From Thalassospira sp. MCCC 1A01428 (lineage in GTDB: Bacteria; Pseudomonadota; Alphaproteobacteria; Rhodospirillales; Thalassospiraceae), in assembly GCF_002115825.1 (NCBI RefSeq), contig NZ_JFJZ01000021.1:1-64000 (forward strand): a stretch of 64,000 nucleotides of DNA, given 5' to 3'. The first letter of the stretch is position 1. The number at the start of each line of letters is the position of its first letter. The notes beneath the pieces were generated by a model. It made no database searches and was not told the DNA's origin. It was given only the letters and a program-made list of their open reading frames with translations. This document shows, piece by piece, positions 35,215 to 45,273 of this stretch. The position numbers and the translations under genes were made by a program.

Positions 35215-36490
35215 GGGGCCCCCGGCACGCCACGAACAGGTCGTTGATCGCAGTCATGGTACGATCAAGTACTTCGGCCTTGCTGCTGGCATAGGTGCTG
35301 GCTGCCTGGGTTAGCGCCGTGCAGGCTGCCGGGTTTGTCAGCAACTGGTCAAGCTGGCGGGCGAGATCTTCGGCATCCGTACAGGGGCGGCAGGCGCGCT
35401 CGGCCAGCATTTCGCGGCTGATTTCGCTAAAGTTGCTCATATCAGGCCCATGCAGGATCGCACAGCCCAGCCGGGCGGGTTCCAGCGGGTTTTGTCCGCC
35501 ACCGACAGCCAGGGTTTTGCCAATAAAGCAGATTGGCGCCAGCCGATAATAAAGCCCCATTTCGCCAATGGTATCGCCCAGAAATATATCGGTATCGCGG
35601 GTAATGATGTGTCCCATGCTACGCCGGGCTACGCGAAGGCCCTTTGCCATCAGGGCGGCCTCAATGGCGGGGGCGCGGTTGGGATGACGCGGCACGACAA
35701 TGGTTAACAGGCCACGGTGTTTTTCGCGCAGTTTTACGTGGATTTCTGCGGCGATGGTTTCTTCGCCCTCAAAGGTGCTTGATGCCAGCCAGACCGGCCG
35801 GTTATCAAGTTGTTCGCGGGTTTTTTGAAGGTCTGTTTCATCAACCGGCAACGGAAGGGCAGCAAATTTAAGATTGCCGGTGGTCATAACGTTTGGTGCG
35901 CCCAGTTCGGTGAAATGGGCGGATTCTTCGCTGGTTTGCGCCAGAACAACATTAAAACAGGCCATGACCGGGCGAATGAAAGACGAAAACCGGCGATAGC
36001 TTTTAAAACTGTGTTCGGAAATACGGCCATTTAGCAGGGCAATTTTTGTCCCCGACTTGCGTGCTCGCGTCAGGATATTGGGCCATAAATCGCTTTCCAG
36101 CCACAGGGCGATATCAGGCCGCCAGTGGTGCAAAAACCGGGCAACATAAACCTGCCGGTCAACCGGGATGAACTGGTGAATAACCCCTTCGGGCAGGCGC
36201 TCAAGCATCATGCGCGCCGAGGTAACCGTTCCGGTTGTGACCAGTATGTGAAATTCGGGATGGTCGCGTTGCAGGCGATCAATAACCGGAAGCGCTGAAA
36301 GGGATTCCCCCACACTGGCCCCGTGGATCCATACCAAAGGGCCGTTGGGGCGCCGTTGGCCCGGATGACCAAAACGTTCGCCAATGCGGCCAGGGTCTTC
36401 CTTGCCGCGGTTTTTACGCCGATGCAGATAAAGCCCAACAATTGGGCCTAACATGCGCGTTGCCGCGCGATAGGCGTAAAACAGGCTCAT
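35201..36490 (-). CDS. waaA: 3-deoxy-D-manno-octulosonic acid transferase
   Basis: Transfers Kdo from CMP-Kdo to lipid IVA at the cytosolic face of the inner membrane. The 429-residue GT30 protein has an N-terminal anchor and RIGERFG. IHGASVGESLSALPVI (about 54-69) contains the catalytic Glu. Further motifs are TSARMM and FIGKTLAVGGGQNPLEPA near residue 325. Its ATG overlaps the DUF374 gene by four bases. Confidence 0.94.
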   Translation of the reverse strand: MSLFYAYRAATRMLGPIVGLYLHRRKNRGKEDPGRIGERFGHPGQRRPNGPLVWIHGASVGESLSALPVIDRLQRDHPEFHILVTTGTVTSARMMLERLPEGVIHQFIPVDRQVYVARFLHHWRPDIALWLESDLWPNILTRARKSGTKIALLNGRISEHSFKSYRRFSSFIRPVMACFNVVLAQTSEESAHFTELGAPNVMTTGNLKFAALPLPVDETDLQKTREQLDNRPVWLASSTFEGEETIAAEIHVKLREKHRGLLTIVVPRHPNRAPAIEAALMAKGLRVARRSMGHIITRDTDIFLGDTIGEMGLYYRLAPICFIGKTLAVGGGQNPLEPARLGCAILHGPDMSNFSEISREMLAERACRPCTDAEDLARQLDQLLTNPAACTALTQAASTYASSKAEVLDRTMTAINDLFVACRGPHARP

Positions 36491-37254
36491 TGTGTGGCGT
36501 CTCCGGCGTCACGGCGGGGCCGTTTTTGTTTGGCCACTTCATCAAGCCCTGCCGGTTCGATAATGTCCAGACCATATTCACGGTCGTATTTCTGGGTCAG
36601 GCTGATGAGTTTGTCTTCCAGTTCCTGGCGTTTTGCTTCCAGCCCGTCATTGTCCAGCCCCTTGTCCACGTAAATTGGATCCCCCCAGGAAAAGGACCCG
36701 CTGGAAAATGGAAATGGCAATACAAACCGGTCCCAGCTACGCATAACCCGGCGGCTGGTTATGGAATAGGTCAGCGGGAAGATGGGGACGCCGCTCATTT
36801 TGGCGGCAGTGATAATGCCGCTTGAGGCACGCATGCGCGGACCGCGCGGGCCATCGGGGGTCATGCCAACAACTTCGCCAGCCTTAAGGGATTTCAAAAT
36901 GCTGCGCAGGGCATTGGCCCCGCCTTTGCCCTTGCCGGTGGATCCGGCAATGGTCGCAATGCCGAAATGGCCAATGATACGCGAAATGATTTCACCATCA
37001 CGATGTGATGAAATCAGCATGTTAAAAGGGGTGTTCCCCCCCACAATTTTCCAGGTATAGGGCATCATCAACAGGCGTTGATGCCAGAAAGCAACAATAA
37101 AGGGTTGCCCGTTTTCCAGCATCTGGCGTGGCAAGTCGGTGCCGTTTTGGCGCCAGCGCCCTGTATGGCGAATGACACGAATATAAAATGCCGCCAAATG
37201 GCACAGGGTTGCCCGTGCCATTTGGCTTTTGATAATTCCCTTATACCACTTCAC
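36487..37254 (-). CDS. DUF374 lysophospholipid acyltransferase-family protein
   Basis: A 255-residue protein of the DUF374 branch of the PlsC/LPLAT superfamily, regularly found beside waaA and msbA in Alphaproteobacteria. The catalytic histidine region reads AFWHQRLLMMP (about 57), followed by SSHRDGEIISRII and TPDGPRGPRM. Its precise acyl acceptor is not established. Start is a GTG at 37254, five bases after msbA; ATG 37221 is a shorter alternative. Confidence 0.82.
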   Translation of the reverse strand: MKWYKGIIKSQMARATLCHLAAFYIRVIRHTGRWRQNGTDLPRQMLENGQPFIVAFWHQRLLMMPYTWKIVGGNTPFNMLISSHRDGEIISRIIGHFGIATIAGSTGKGKGGANALRSILKSLKAGEVVGMTPDGPRGPRMRASSGIITAAKMSGVPIFPLTYSITSRRVMRSWDRFVLPFPFSSGSFSWGDPIYVDKGLDNDGLEAKRQELEDKLISLTQKYDREYGLDIIEPAGLDEVAKQKRPRRDAGDATQ

Positions 37255-37259
37255 GCATC

Positions 37260-39074
37260 TCAGTCCTGATTTGCCACCATCTGCGGGTTTTTACCCGGTT
37301 CTTCGGAAAATTGCAGGTTATACAGGTTGGCATAGGCGCCGCCAAGGGCAAGTAACTCTTCGTGTTTTCCCTGTTCGATCAGCTTGCCACGATGAATAAC
37401 ACAAATTTTGTCAGCATCGATAATCGTTGACAGGCGATGCGCAATCACCAGCGTTGTCCGGTCTTTCATCAGATGGGCAAGGGCCGTTTGAATGTGGCGT
37501 TCGGACTCTGTATCAAGTGCCGAGGTTGCTTCATCAAGCAGCAGGATCGGGGCGTTTTTAAGCATCGCCCGGGCAATGGCAATGCGCTGGCGTTGTCCAC
37601 CCGAAAGTTTGACGCCATGTTCCCCAACAATGGTGTCATAGCCGTTTTCAAGCTGCATGATAAAATCGTGGGCTGCGGCATTGCGTGCCGCTTCCTCGAT
37701 TTCGGCTTCGCTGGCACCGGATCTGCCATAGGCGATGTTGGACCGAACCGTATCGTCAAACAGGGAAATTTCCTGACTGACCAGCGCTGTTGCCTGGCGC
37801 AGGCTGGCAAGTTTCACATCGCGAATATCCTGCCCGTCAACCGAGATACTGCCATTGTTGATGTCGTAAAACCGCGGGATCAGGTTCAGAATGGTTGATT
37901 TCCCGGCACCCGATTGTCCGACAAGGGCCACGGTCTGCCCGGCGGCGATATCCAGGTTAATGCCGCTAAGGGCATTGTTTTCGCCGTCTTCACCATAGGT
38001 GAAATCAACATTATCAAACCGAACGGCCCCCCCCGAAACAGCCAGTGCCTTTGCATCGGGTTTGTCTTTAATATCTGGTTCGATATCCAGAATGGTGAAA
38101 ACCCGTTGCGATGCTGCAAGGCCAGCCTGCAAATTCATGTTGATATTGGCCAGGCGTTTGACTGGCTCATAGGCCATTAACAGGGCGGTAATGAACGCAA
38201 AAAAACCGCCTGCGTCGTTGCTGCCCTCGATCACCCGGTAACCACCATAAACAATGATGGCGGTAACGGCGACGCCACCCAGTGTTTCCATAATGGGGGA
38301 TGAGCGCGCCCGGACTTTTTGTGCCTTGAAATTCAGATGGAAGATATAATCAACCAGTTTGCCGACCCGGGTGCTTTCATATTCTTCCATGCCATAGGCT
38401 TTGACATGACGAACGCCTTGAAAGGTTTGTTCCAGCAAGGTGGCAAATTCGCCAATTTGTTGCTGCGTGTTTGCCGACACTTTCCGCATGCGTTTGCCAA
38501 GGCGCGCAATGGGAAGAATGGCGATCGGGAACACAAAAATGGCAATGAAGGCCAGTTGCCAGTCTTTGAAGAACATCACCGCGATCAGAAAAATTGCCGA
38601 CATCAGGTCTTTGCCAAACCCGGTCAGGCTTTCGGATACGGCGGATCGCATGGCACCAACGTCGCTGGTAAAGCGCGCAATCAGTTTGCCGCTGTTCGTA
38701 CCATGGAAAAAACCAATATCCAGGCTCATGACATGGTTATAAAGCCGGTTTTGAATGTCGGCCAGAATGCGCCCGCCGACATAGCTCATCATCACGGCCT
38801 GCCCATAATTGCCAAAGCCCTTAAGGGCAAAGGTGATTAAAACCGCAGCCCCGACCGGAAACAGCATGGCCCCGTTTTTGTTGATGAAAATTTCATTGAT
38901 CACCGGGTCCATCAGCCAGGCAGACGCGCCGGTTGTCGCCGCGACGACCACCATGAATAACAGGGCCAGAACAATTTTACCGATATAGGGGCGAACCGCC
39001 TCACGAACGATCCGTTTGACCATCGGCCATGTATTCCAATGATCGCTGGTATGGTCGATATTTTGCTTGGACAA
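37260..39074 (-). CDS. msbA: Lipid A export ABC transporter (MsbA-like)
   Basis: Flips newly made lipid A-core across the inner membrane. It fuses a six-helix ABC_membrane domain (about 15-330) to an ATPase domain with Walker A LVGQSGAGKST (about 390), signature KLSGGQRQRIAIARA and Walker B APILLLDEATSALD. The open frame extends to 39155 without an ATG. The TTG at 39074 (AGGA upstream) gives about 604 residues, and the ATG at 39023 gives 588; both keep the first helix. Position at the head of the lipid A operon supports MsbA over a general multidrug exporter. Confidence 0.83.
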   Translation of the reverse strand: MSKQNIDHTSDHWNTWPMVKRIVREAVRPYIGKIVLALLFMVVVAATTGASAWLMDPVINEIFINKNGAMLFPVGAAVLITFALKGFGNYGQAVMMSYVGGRILADIQNRLYNHVMSLDIGFFHGTNSGKLIARFTSDVGAMRSAVSESLTGFGKDLMSAIFLIAVMFFKDWQLAFIAIFVFPIAILPIARLGKRMRKVSANTQQQIGEFATLLEQTFQGVRHVKAYGMEEYESTRVGKLVDYIFHLNFKAQKVRARSSPIMETLGGVAVTAIIVYGGYRVIEGSNDAGGFFAFITALLMAYEPVKRLANINMNLQAGLAASQRVFTILDIEPDIKDKPDAKALAVSGGAVRFDNVDFTYGEDGENNALSGINLDIAAGQTVALVGQSGAGKSTILNLIPRFYDINNGSISVDGQDIRDVKLASLRQATALVSQEISLFDDTVRSNIAYGRSGASEAEIEEAARNAAAHDFIMQLENGYDTIVGEHGVKLSGGQRQRIAIARAMLKNAPILLLDEATSALDTESERHIQTALAHLMKDRTTLVIAHRLSTIIDADKICVIHRGKLIEQGKHEELLALGGAYANLYNLQFSEEPGKNPQMVANQD

Positions 39075-39320
39075 GAAGATATTCCTGGTTGTTGTGGCAC
39101 AGCTTGGTGAAACCGGATTTTTCCGGCGGGTTGCCCCTGTTTTGCCTTTTATCAAGGCCCAATTCTGCCCGATTTTCCGTGCAGTTTGCTACCACGGTGA
39201 TGGCTTGACGGCAAGTATCCGTATGTCGCCAGGCACAGGCTGGCATCGGGAAAATCGTACAGCACCGCAAAAGTCATGCACCGCATTGCAGGTTATATGG
39301 TTCGTTTAAAAAAATAAGAA

Positions 39321-40169
39321 ATGAGCAAACACCTTAAAAATACGATTGAATGTACTCTGTCGCACGGGCCGGGTGCCCGTGTGTTTCCATTGTGTTGGCA
39401 CGGCCAACGTTTGTGGGTCAAACAGGCTGTCGCCCCGAAACAAAAGGTATGGCACCGTTTTCAACGTGCTGCCGCCGGTATATTGGCGGTTCCAATGTTG
39501 CGCCCTACTGTTTCGCCTGGCGGTTGTCGCGGGTTGCGTTTTGAAACCAGCCATTTATTGCGCATGCGCGACCACGGCGTTCATGTTCCTGAACTGGTTA
39601 TGATCGATGATGACTGGATTGTGCTGCGCGATAATGGCCACATCCTGAAAGATCAGATCAAGGCGGCGGTTGCAGCGGGTGACACAGCTAAAACCTGTGA
39701 CCTGATTGAAAGGGCCGCAACCGGATTGGCCGATTTACATGCCCGTGAGTGCGCCCATGGCGCGCCATTGTTGCGTAACATCACGATTTGCAAGGATGGC
39801 AGCACCGGGTTTATCGATTTTGAAGAAGACCCGGAAGGATGCATGCTAATCGCCGATGCGCAGGCACGCGACGTTTTGCTGTTTTTGTTTTCAATCCAGC
39901 GTGAAATAAAAAAACGGCCCGATCTTTTACAACTGGGATGGCATAAATATCAGTTGCATGCAGGTCGCAATGCAGCGCCCTTGCGGCCACTGGCAACGGT
40001 GCTGCATCGGATTTTCCCGGTCTATTTAGTGCTGCTATTGTTCCGCCGCTGGCTGGGCACCGATGCCATTACCGCGTTGCAAACATATCAAACCCTGTAT
40101 CGCGATGTCGGGTCACTTGCGGGCAACCCGCGCATTGGTGACAATAGCAACAACAGCACAATCCAATAA
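39321..40169 (+). CDS. Kinase-fold protein with altered catalytic loop
   Basis: 282 residues, resembling the Kdo/WaaP-InaA branch of the protein-kinase fold: HVPELVMIDDDWIVLRDNG in the hinge region, then GLADLHARECAHGAPLLRNI (about 136-155), then TGFIDFEEDPEG. The usual catalytic Asp of the loop (H-x-D) is absent: the sequence reads HGAPLLRN, while the Asn and the DFE metal-binding motif remain. It may be a pseudokinase or an unusual small-molecule/LPS kinase. It stands between the divergent msbA operon and a glycosyltransferase, consistent with an envelope role. Confidence 0.55.
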   Translation: MSKHLKNTIECTLSHGPGARVFPLCWHGQRLWVKQAVAPKQKVWHRFQRAAAGILAVPMLRPTVSPGGCRGLRFETSHLLRMRDHGVHVPELVMIDDDWIVLRDNGHILKDQIKAAVAAGDTAKTCDLIERAATGLADLHARECAHGAPLLRNITICKDGSTGFIDFEEDPEGCMLIADAQARDVLLFLFSIQREIKKRPDLLQLGWHKYQLHAGRNAAPLRPLATVLHRIFPVYLVLLLFRRWLGTDAITALQTYQTLYRDVGSLAGNPRIGDNSNNSTIQ

Positions 40170-40171
40170 AA

Positions 40172-41311
40172 TTATTGGGCAGGCTGGGGCTGCGGAATAT
40201 CGCTTTGCGGGGCGCTTGTCGCTCCTGCGATGAGGGGACTGTCTTGTGCCGTGCCGGTGCCCAGGCCTTCGGAAAGGGTAATTCTGGCGGCGACTTCGCC
40301 ATTAAACCCGCCCGAAAACGGGGCCAGGTTGTGCAAAAACTGTTGAGCCGAATGATGCCAGCTATATTTTTCAGCCAGGGCGCGGGCATCGGCGCGGTTC
40401 AGTTTTAAGGCATCAAGGGCGGCCTGGCGCAAATCGTCGTTGATGGCGCCTGCCTTGGTGCCGCGTACAATGTCGGCAGGGCCTTGCACCGGGAAAACGG
40501 CAACCGGTGTGCCCGATGCCAGGGCTTCAAGAATGACCAGCCCGAAGGTATCTGTTTTGCTGGGAAAGACAAAAACATCGGCCGAGGCAAAGGCAACAGC
40601 CAGGCTTTCGCCGGTTTTTTTGCCCAGAAACTGCGCCTGGGGATGTTTTTGTTTCAATTCGTTTAGCTGGGGGCCGTCCCCGACGACAAATTTGGTGCCG
40701 GGCAGGTCAAGGTTCAGAAAATGTCCGATATTTTTTTCGACTGCGACCCGACCAACAAACAGCCAGTGTGGTTTTGGAAAATCGCCAAAGCTGGCATGTT
40801 CGCGCGGGTGAAACAGCGATAAATCCACCCCGCGTGACCAGATTTGCAAATTGTCAAACCCCCATTGGGTCAGTTCATCGCGCAGGGAATCTGTGGCGAC
40901 CATTACCGATTGTGATTTGCCATGAAACCGGCGCATCCCGCGATAGGAAATGGAAAGCGGCAATTTGGTCCGCGCGTGAAGGTATTCAGGGAACCGGGTA
41001 TGATAGGCGGTTGAAAACGGTAATTTGCGTTTCAGGCAATAGGCGCGGGCCGCCTGGCCAAGGGGGCCTTCGGTTGAAATATGAATGGCAACAGGTTGCA
41101 TCGCGTCAATCATGCGCGACAATTTGCGCCGGGGAAAAATGGCCAGCCGGATTTCCGGGTAAGTCGGGCAGGGAATGGTTGTAAACTGATCGGGCGAAAT
41201 GACGCGAACGTCATGTCCGTCGGCAATCAGTTCGTCACGCACGGTTTCCAGCGTTCTGACAACGCCATTGACTTGCGGGCGCCAGGCATCGCTGACAATC
41301 AGAATTCTCAT
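40172..41311 (-). CDS. GT4-family glycosyltransferase (Agt/MgtA-like)
   Basis: A 379-residue GT-B enzyme: the N-terminal VSDAWRPQVNGVVRTLETV is the signature of the SqdX/MgtA/Agt group of lipid and mannoside glycosyltransferases. The C-terminal domain has FVGRVAVEKNIG and PSKTDTFGLVILEALASGTP (donor site). It is coupled by ATGA overlap to a PlcP/LpxH-like phosphoesterase. In marine Alphaproteobacteria, a PlcP-Agt pair replaces phospholipids by glycosylated diacylglycerols under phosphate limitation; the same role is inferred here. Confidence 0.72.
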   Translation of the reverse strand: MRILIVSDAWRPQVNGVVRTLETVRDELIADGHDVRVISPDQFTTIPCPTYPEIRLAIFPRRKLSRMIDAMQPVAIHISTEGPLGQAARAYCLKRKLPFSTAYHTRFPEYLHARTKLPLSISYRGMRRFHGKSQSVMVATDSLRDELTQWGFDNLQIWSRGVDLSLFHPREHASFGDFPKPHWLFVGRVAVEKNIGHFLNLDLPGTKFVVGDGPQLNELKQKHPQAQFLGKKTGESLAVAFASADVFVFPSKTDTFGLVILEALASGTPVAVFPVQGPADIVRGTKAGAINDDLRQAALDALKLNRADARALAEKYSWHHSAQQFLHNLAPFSGGFNGEVAARITLSEGLGTGTAQDSPLIAGATSAPQSDIPQPQPAQ

Positions 41312-42243
41312 GCTGTTTTTCCCATGGGGGTGTTTTGCGTTTGCGCGCCCGAAGCGCGGCCTTTCCCCGAATGTGCGGACGTGGATTGTGGTGTGGCACT
41401 TCGAAACAGGGACATTAACCGTCCCAGGCCCAGGCTTGCCGGGGTGGTGCTATTGGCATCGGACGGGCCAATATAGGACATCGCCATATTGCGCATTTCA
41501 GCCCAGTGCAACAATTCAAGCTCGCCGTCCCTGTGTTCGACAAGGGCGGTGCAACTTTCAACCCAGTCGCCGTCATTGCAATACAGAACCTTGCCGATCA
41601 TGCGTTTTTCGGCGTGGTGAATATGGCCGCAAACCACCCCGTCAACCTTGCGTTTGGTTGCGGCGTGGGCCACGGCGGTTTCAAAGTCGCAAATGAACTG
41701 AACCGCGTTTTTAACCCGGTTTTTAAGATACGCCGATAGCGACCAGTAGCCGTAACCCAGTTTGCGCCGGGCAGCGTTGAAATACCGGTTCAGCATGATG
41801 GCAAGGTTATAGGCCGTGTCGCCCAGATAGGCGAGCCAGCGGGCATATTTGACAACCCCGTCAAATTCGTCGCCATGTATGACCAGCAGGCGTTTGCCAT
41901 CGGCGGTGGTGTGAATGTCGTTCATGCGGACATCGACATGACCAAATGTCATATCGACAAATTCACGGGCAAATTCATCATGGTTGCCGGGCACGAAGAT
42001 AACCTTCGCACCATTTTTGGCCTTTTCCATGATGTTGGTGATGACGGCATGGTGGCTTTCCGGCCAGTACCAGCTTTTTTTCAGTCGCCAACCATCAATG
42101 ATGTCGCCGACCAGGTAGTAGGTATCGGCCGTGACTTCATTTAAAAAATCCACCAGCAATTCTGCTTGGCAACCGCGTGTTCCCAGATGTACATCAGAAA
42201 TCCACACCGTGCGGTAATGCGGTTTCGTGTTCATTGCTGTCAT
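41308..42243 (-). CDS. PlcP/LpxH-like metallophosphoesterase
   Basis: A 311-residue calcineurin-fold enzyme with all five metal motifs: SDVHLGT, GDIIDGW, PGNHDE, HGDEFD and GHIHHAE. Such proteins are often named UDP-2,3-diacylglucosamine diphosphatase, but the version paired with a GT4 enzyme resembles Sinorhizobium PlcP, a phospholipase C that turns phospholipid into diacylglycerol. The 60-residue Ser/Thr-rich tail is extra. ATG 42243 is chosen because GGAGGG lies five bases upstream; earlier ATGs lack this. Confidence 0.72.
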   Translation of the reverse strand: MTAMNTKPHYRTVWISDVHLGTRGCQAELLVDFLNEVTADTYYLVGDIIDGWRLKKSWYWPESHHAVITNIMEKAKNGAKVIFVPGNHDEFAREFVDMTFGHVDVRMNDIHTTADGKRLLVIHGDEFDGVVKYARWLAYLGDTAYNLAIMLNRYFNAARRKLGYGYWSLSAYLKNRVKNAVQFICDFETAVAHAATKRKVDGVVCGHIHHAEKRMIGKVLYCNDGDWVESCTALVEHRDGELELLHWAEMRNMAMSYIGPSDANSTTPASLGLGRLMSLFRSATPQSTSAHSGKGRASGAQTQNTPMGKTA

Positions 42244-42330
42244 CGTTGCCCTCCATGTCCCCATTCAAAGGATGGTCAGGCACCGTTTTATTGGGCTCGA
42301 CCACTATCTGAATAAAACAAAAAGAGCGAA

Positions 42331-42350
42331 CACATAACCCGTTCACATAA
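42331..42350. promoter_or_regulatory. Direct repeat in a divergent promoter region
   Basis: CACATAA occurs at 42331-42337 and again at 42344-42350 in the interval between the phosphoesterase and lipid kinase genes. It could be a regulator site. It does not match a canonical Pho box. Confidence 0.3.
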
Positions 42351-42446
42351 ATTTATCAGTATTGAAAGGATTTTGTTACATGTTTACTTTTGTATAAGGG
42401 GGTAAAGAAAATATTTTTCATTTTTATTACAGGTAATATTTGTTTC

Positions 42447-43400
42447 ATGTCTGATGATGGCATCACGATTATTTTTAACCCGCGTGCCGGTGGTAACAAA
42501 CAGCGGTTTTTGTCATCTATACTTCAGCGGGCAGGGGTAAAAGTTGAATTATTACAAACAACTCATCCCGGTCATGCCCGAGAACTGGCAAAGCGGGTAC
42601 GCGCCGGGCGGCGGTTATATGTCGCGGGTGGGGATGGATCGTTAAACGAGGCCTTGAATGGTTTGCTTGATGCGCAAATCGATGGTCACGACGTTCCGCC
42701 ATTGGGAATCATTCCGTTGGGAACGGCAAATGTGCTGGCCGTGGAAGTTGGTCTGGGCGTAAATACGCGGGCGGTTGCCAGCTATATCAACGACCCGGTT
42801 CATGTCTGGGTGCGACCCGGTTTGGTAAACGGGCGTGCGTTTTTTCTGATGGTCGGTATCGGTGCCGATGCCGACACGGTGGCAAATGTATCGCTGAAAT
42901 TAAAACGGCTGATTGGCAAGGGGGCCTATGTGCTTGAAGGGCTGCGCAATATTGCCTTTCCCCGCCATCGCGATTTCGAGGTTAATATCGGTCGTGACCA
43001 ATACCGGGTGGCCGGGGTGGTTGCCACCCATGCCAGCCATTATGGCGGCAAGTTTATCATTTCGCCGCAGGCCAGCCTGACCGATAACAAGCTGGATGTG
43101 GTTCTAATGCCCGCCAGCGGCAGCCTGGCAACCGCACGCTATGGGCTGGCCTTAACAATGAACCGCCTTTTTCGCCAATCCGACGTCAGCGTGATCCGCA
43201 CCGAACGGTTAACAATCACCAGCCATTGTGGCCCCGCCCCCGTGCAGATCGACGGGGAAAGTGCCGGGCAAATGCCCTGTGAAATCAGCCTGTCGCCCTA
43301 TCCGGTGCGGCTGATGGTGCCTCGCGCCTATCCCGGGGTCACCGCAGGGTCCTCTTCCACGCAGGCCGAACCGCTAAAAATAGCCGGTACCGCCCAATAG
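42447..43400 (+). CDS. Diacylglycerol/lipid kinase family protein
   Basis: A 317-residue DAGK_cat-domain protein: IIFNPRAGGNKQR at the N-terminus, AGGDGSLNEALNGL (GGDGS nucleotide loop, about 60-65) and PLGTANVLAVEVG. The C-terminal CQIDGES-like element reads PVQIDGESAG. It phosphorylates diacylglycerol or a related lipid. It is divergent from the PlcP/Agt-like pair, whose product would be diacylglycerol, so a shared lipid-remodelling role is plausible. ATG 42447 gives the normal start; the upstream extension is an AT-rich leader. Confidence 0.8.
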   Translation: MSDDGITIIFNPRAGGNKQRFLSSILQRAGVKVELLQTTHPGHARELAKRVRAGRRLYVAGGDGSLNEALNGLLDAQIDGHDVPPLGIIPLGTANVLAVEVGLGVNTRAVASYINDPVHVWVRPGLVNGRAFFLMVGIGADADTVANVSLKLKRLIGKGAYVLEGLRNIAFPRHRDFEVNIGRDQYRVAGVVATHASHYGGKFIISPQASLTDNKLDVVLMPASGSLATARYGLALTMNRLFRQSDVSVIRTERLTITSHCGPAPVQIDGESAGQMPCEISLSPYPVRLMVPRAYPGVTAGSSSTQAEPLKIAGTAQ

Positions 43401-43566
43401 TTACATTTCATCTGGAGCGGCGGCAGGTGGCCTGACAGGAAACATGACATCTGCTTTTGTCGCCACAGTCCCTGTCATGTTCCCCGATATTGATGGCCTT
43501 TTCCGTACTGCTACGGTCCGGGTTTTTCGATTATGTGCGTAGCCCTGTGTCGGGTCTGTTTTAGCC

Positions 43567-45273
43567 CTAACCTGCGCGGACCTTGGCAATGAAGTTATCG
43601 ACCTCGCGGCGTAAATTTTCGGCCGAGGTTGAAAGCTCGCGTGCGCTTGATAAAACCTGCCCTGCTGCAGCCCCGCCTTCGTTCGCGGCTTCGCTGACTT
43701 GCGATATGGCGGCGGAAACGTCGTGTGTGCCAGCCGAGGCCTGGGCAATATTGCGGGCAATTTCCTCGGTGGCGGCGTTTTGTTCCTCAACAGACGATGA
43801 AATTGAGGAAGATGTTTCGCGGGTGCGTGAAATGACATCGGAAATATCGCGAATGGCATCGACCGTGGTCTGAGTGACATTTTGAACTTCGGCGATATGG
43901 CTGGTAATGTTATCCGTTGCCTTTGCCGTTTGAGTTGCCAGGTTTTTTACTTCGGATGCCACCACGGCAAAGCCTTTGCCTGCATCTCCGGCGCGGGCGG
44001 CCTCGATGGTGGCGTTCAGGGCCAGAAGGTTGGTTTGGGCGGCAATATCCTGAATAAGATTAACGACTTCACCGATTTTTTGAACTGATTCGACCAGGCT
44101 TTCGGCGGTTTTTTGGGTTTCGAGGCCTTTTTCGACGGCCATTTGTGTCACATCAGACGAATTTGAAACCTGTTCACCAATTTCGCGCACGGATGCGGCC
44201 AGTTCTTCGCAGGCGGTCGCAACAGTTTCAACATTGGTGCTGGCCTGTGTGGCCGCGGCGGACACATTACTGGACTGGCTGTTGGTTTCATCCAGCGTCC
44301 CTGTCAGGACTTGAGCGGCTGTTTCCAGTTCGGTCGCTGTTGATGCCACGATGGTCACAATCGCGCCAACTGTCTGTTCAAACTGGTTGGCAAGATCTTC
44401 CATGATCCGGCGCTTGTCCTCTTGTGCCTGTTGTTCGGCACGTTCGGCGGCTTCTTCCATTTCGCGGTTGCGGGCCATATTGGTTTTGAAAATTTCCATT
44501 GCACCGGCAATCTGGCCAATTTCGTCAGCCCGGTCCGTGCCGTAAACCTCGACATCCAGGTTGTTGTTGGCCAGTTCTTTCAAGGCGACGACAATTTTGC
44601 GGATCGGCGATACGATACCAAATCTGGCAATGATGATCCCCAAACCCAGCCCGAGGGCAAGGCCGCCAATGGCGACAATTATGGTAATTGTAACACCAGT
44701 GCCAAATGCCGTGTTTGCCGCCGCAATGGATGTGTCCAGGCGTTTTTCGGCATAGGTAACATAGGCACGGATACTGTTGTTCAGGTCGCGGGCCCCTTCG
44801 CGGTTGGCGCGTGCAATGCCAACCAGTGAACCGGCAAGGTCGCCGCTATCAGTGCCTGTGAGGCTGCTGTTTGCCGTTTGCAGCAACTTTCCCACCCCCT
44901 GGCGATAAACCTGATAGCGGTTTTGAACATCTTCCAGCAGCGCAAGACGTTTCGGGCCTGCCGTCTTCGATGTTTCAGCGAGAATATTTTCGAACTCCGC
45001 GCTTTCGCGGGTAATGGTTTTGTTCAATTCGGTGATGGTCTCGGGGGTGGGGTCAGCTGCAATGCGAAATTCGGCCCGGTTCAGGGATGTCACCAGCTTT
45101 GTCAGTCGCAGCCCATCAAGGGCCTCGTTGCCGGCAGCTTCCTGCACCCGGGACGACTGATTCATGGTGTTGAGGCTGTAATAACCGTTGGCAGATATGG
45201 CAATAATCGCGATGCCAAGAACGGCAATAATGGCGAATATCTTGGTTGCTATACCGAATTTTCCCAGCTGCAT
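43567..45273 (-). CDS. Methyl-accepting chemotaxis protein
   Basis: A 568-residue chemoreceptor. It has TM1 (about 11-31), a small four-helix ligand-binding region with a conserved Arg-rich face ([15 protein letters not shown]), TM2 (about 190-213) and a HAMP domain (about 214-266). A long signalling coiled coil follows, with the hairpin tip [20 protein letters not shown] (about 410-429). It would signal through CheW/CheA. GGGGGA lies before the ATG. No che genes lie nearby. Confidence 0.9.
   Translation of the reverse strand: MQLGKFGIATKIFAIIAVLGIAIIAISANGYYSLNTMNQSSRVQEAAGNEALDGLRLTKLVTSLNRAEFRIAADPTPETITELNKTITRESAEFENILAETSKTAGPKRLALLEDVQNRYQVYRQGVGKLLQTANSSLTGTDSGDLAGSLVGIARANREGARDLNNSIRAYVTYAEKRLDTSIAAANTAFGTGVTITIIVAIGGLALGLGLGIIIARFGIVSPIRKIVVALKELANNNLDVEVYGTDRADEIGQIAGAMEIFKTNMARNREMEEAAERAEQQAQEDKRRIMEDLANQFEQTVGAIVTIVASTATELETAAQVLTGTLDETNSQSSNVSAAATQASTNVETVATACEELAASVREIGEQVSNSSDVTQMAVEKGLETQKTAESLVESVQKIGEVVNLIQDIAAQTNLLALNATIEAARAGDAGKGFAVVASEVKNLATQTAKATDNITSHIAEVQNVTQTTVDAIRDISDVISRTRETSSSISSSVEEQNAATEEIARNIAQASAGTHDVSAAISQVSEAANEGGAAAGQVLSSARELSTSAENLRREVDNFIAKVRAG

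Noticed and set aside
37437-38840. Plus-strand ORFs of 150-170 codons inside msbA
   Set aside because: They are shadows of the msbA coding strand, with no RBS or recognisable motifs.
42244-42446. Pho box in front of the PlcP-like gene
   Set aside because: No pair of CTGTCAT-like 7-mers at 11-bp spacing; the CACATAA repeats are 13 bp apart and differ in sequence.
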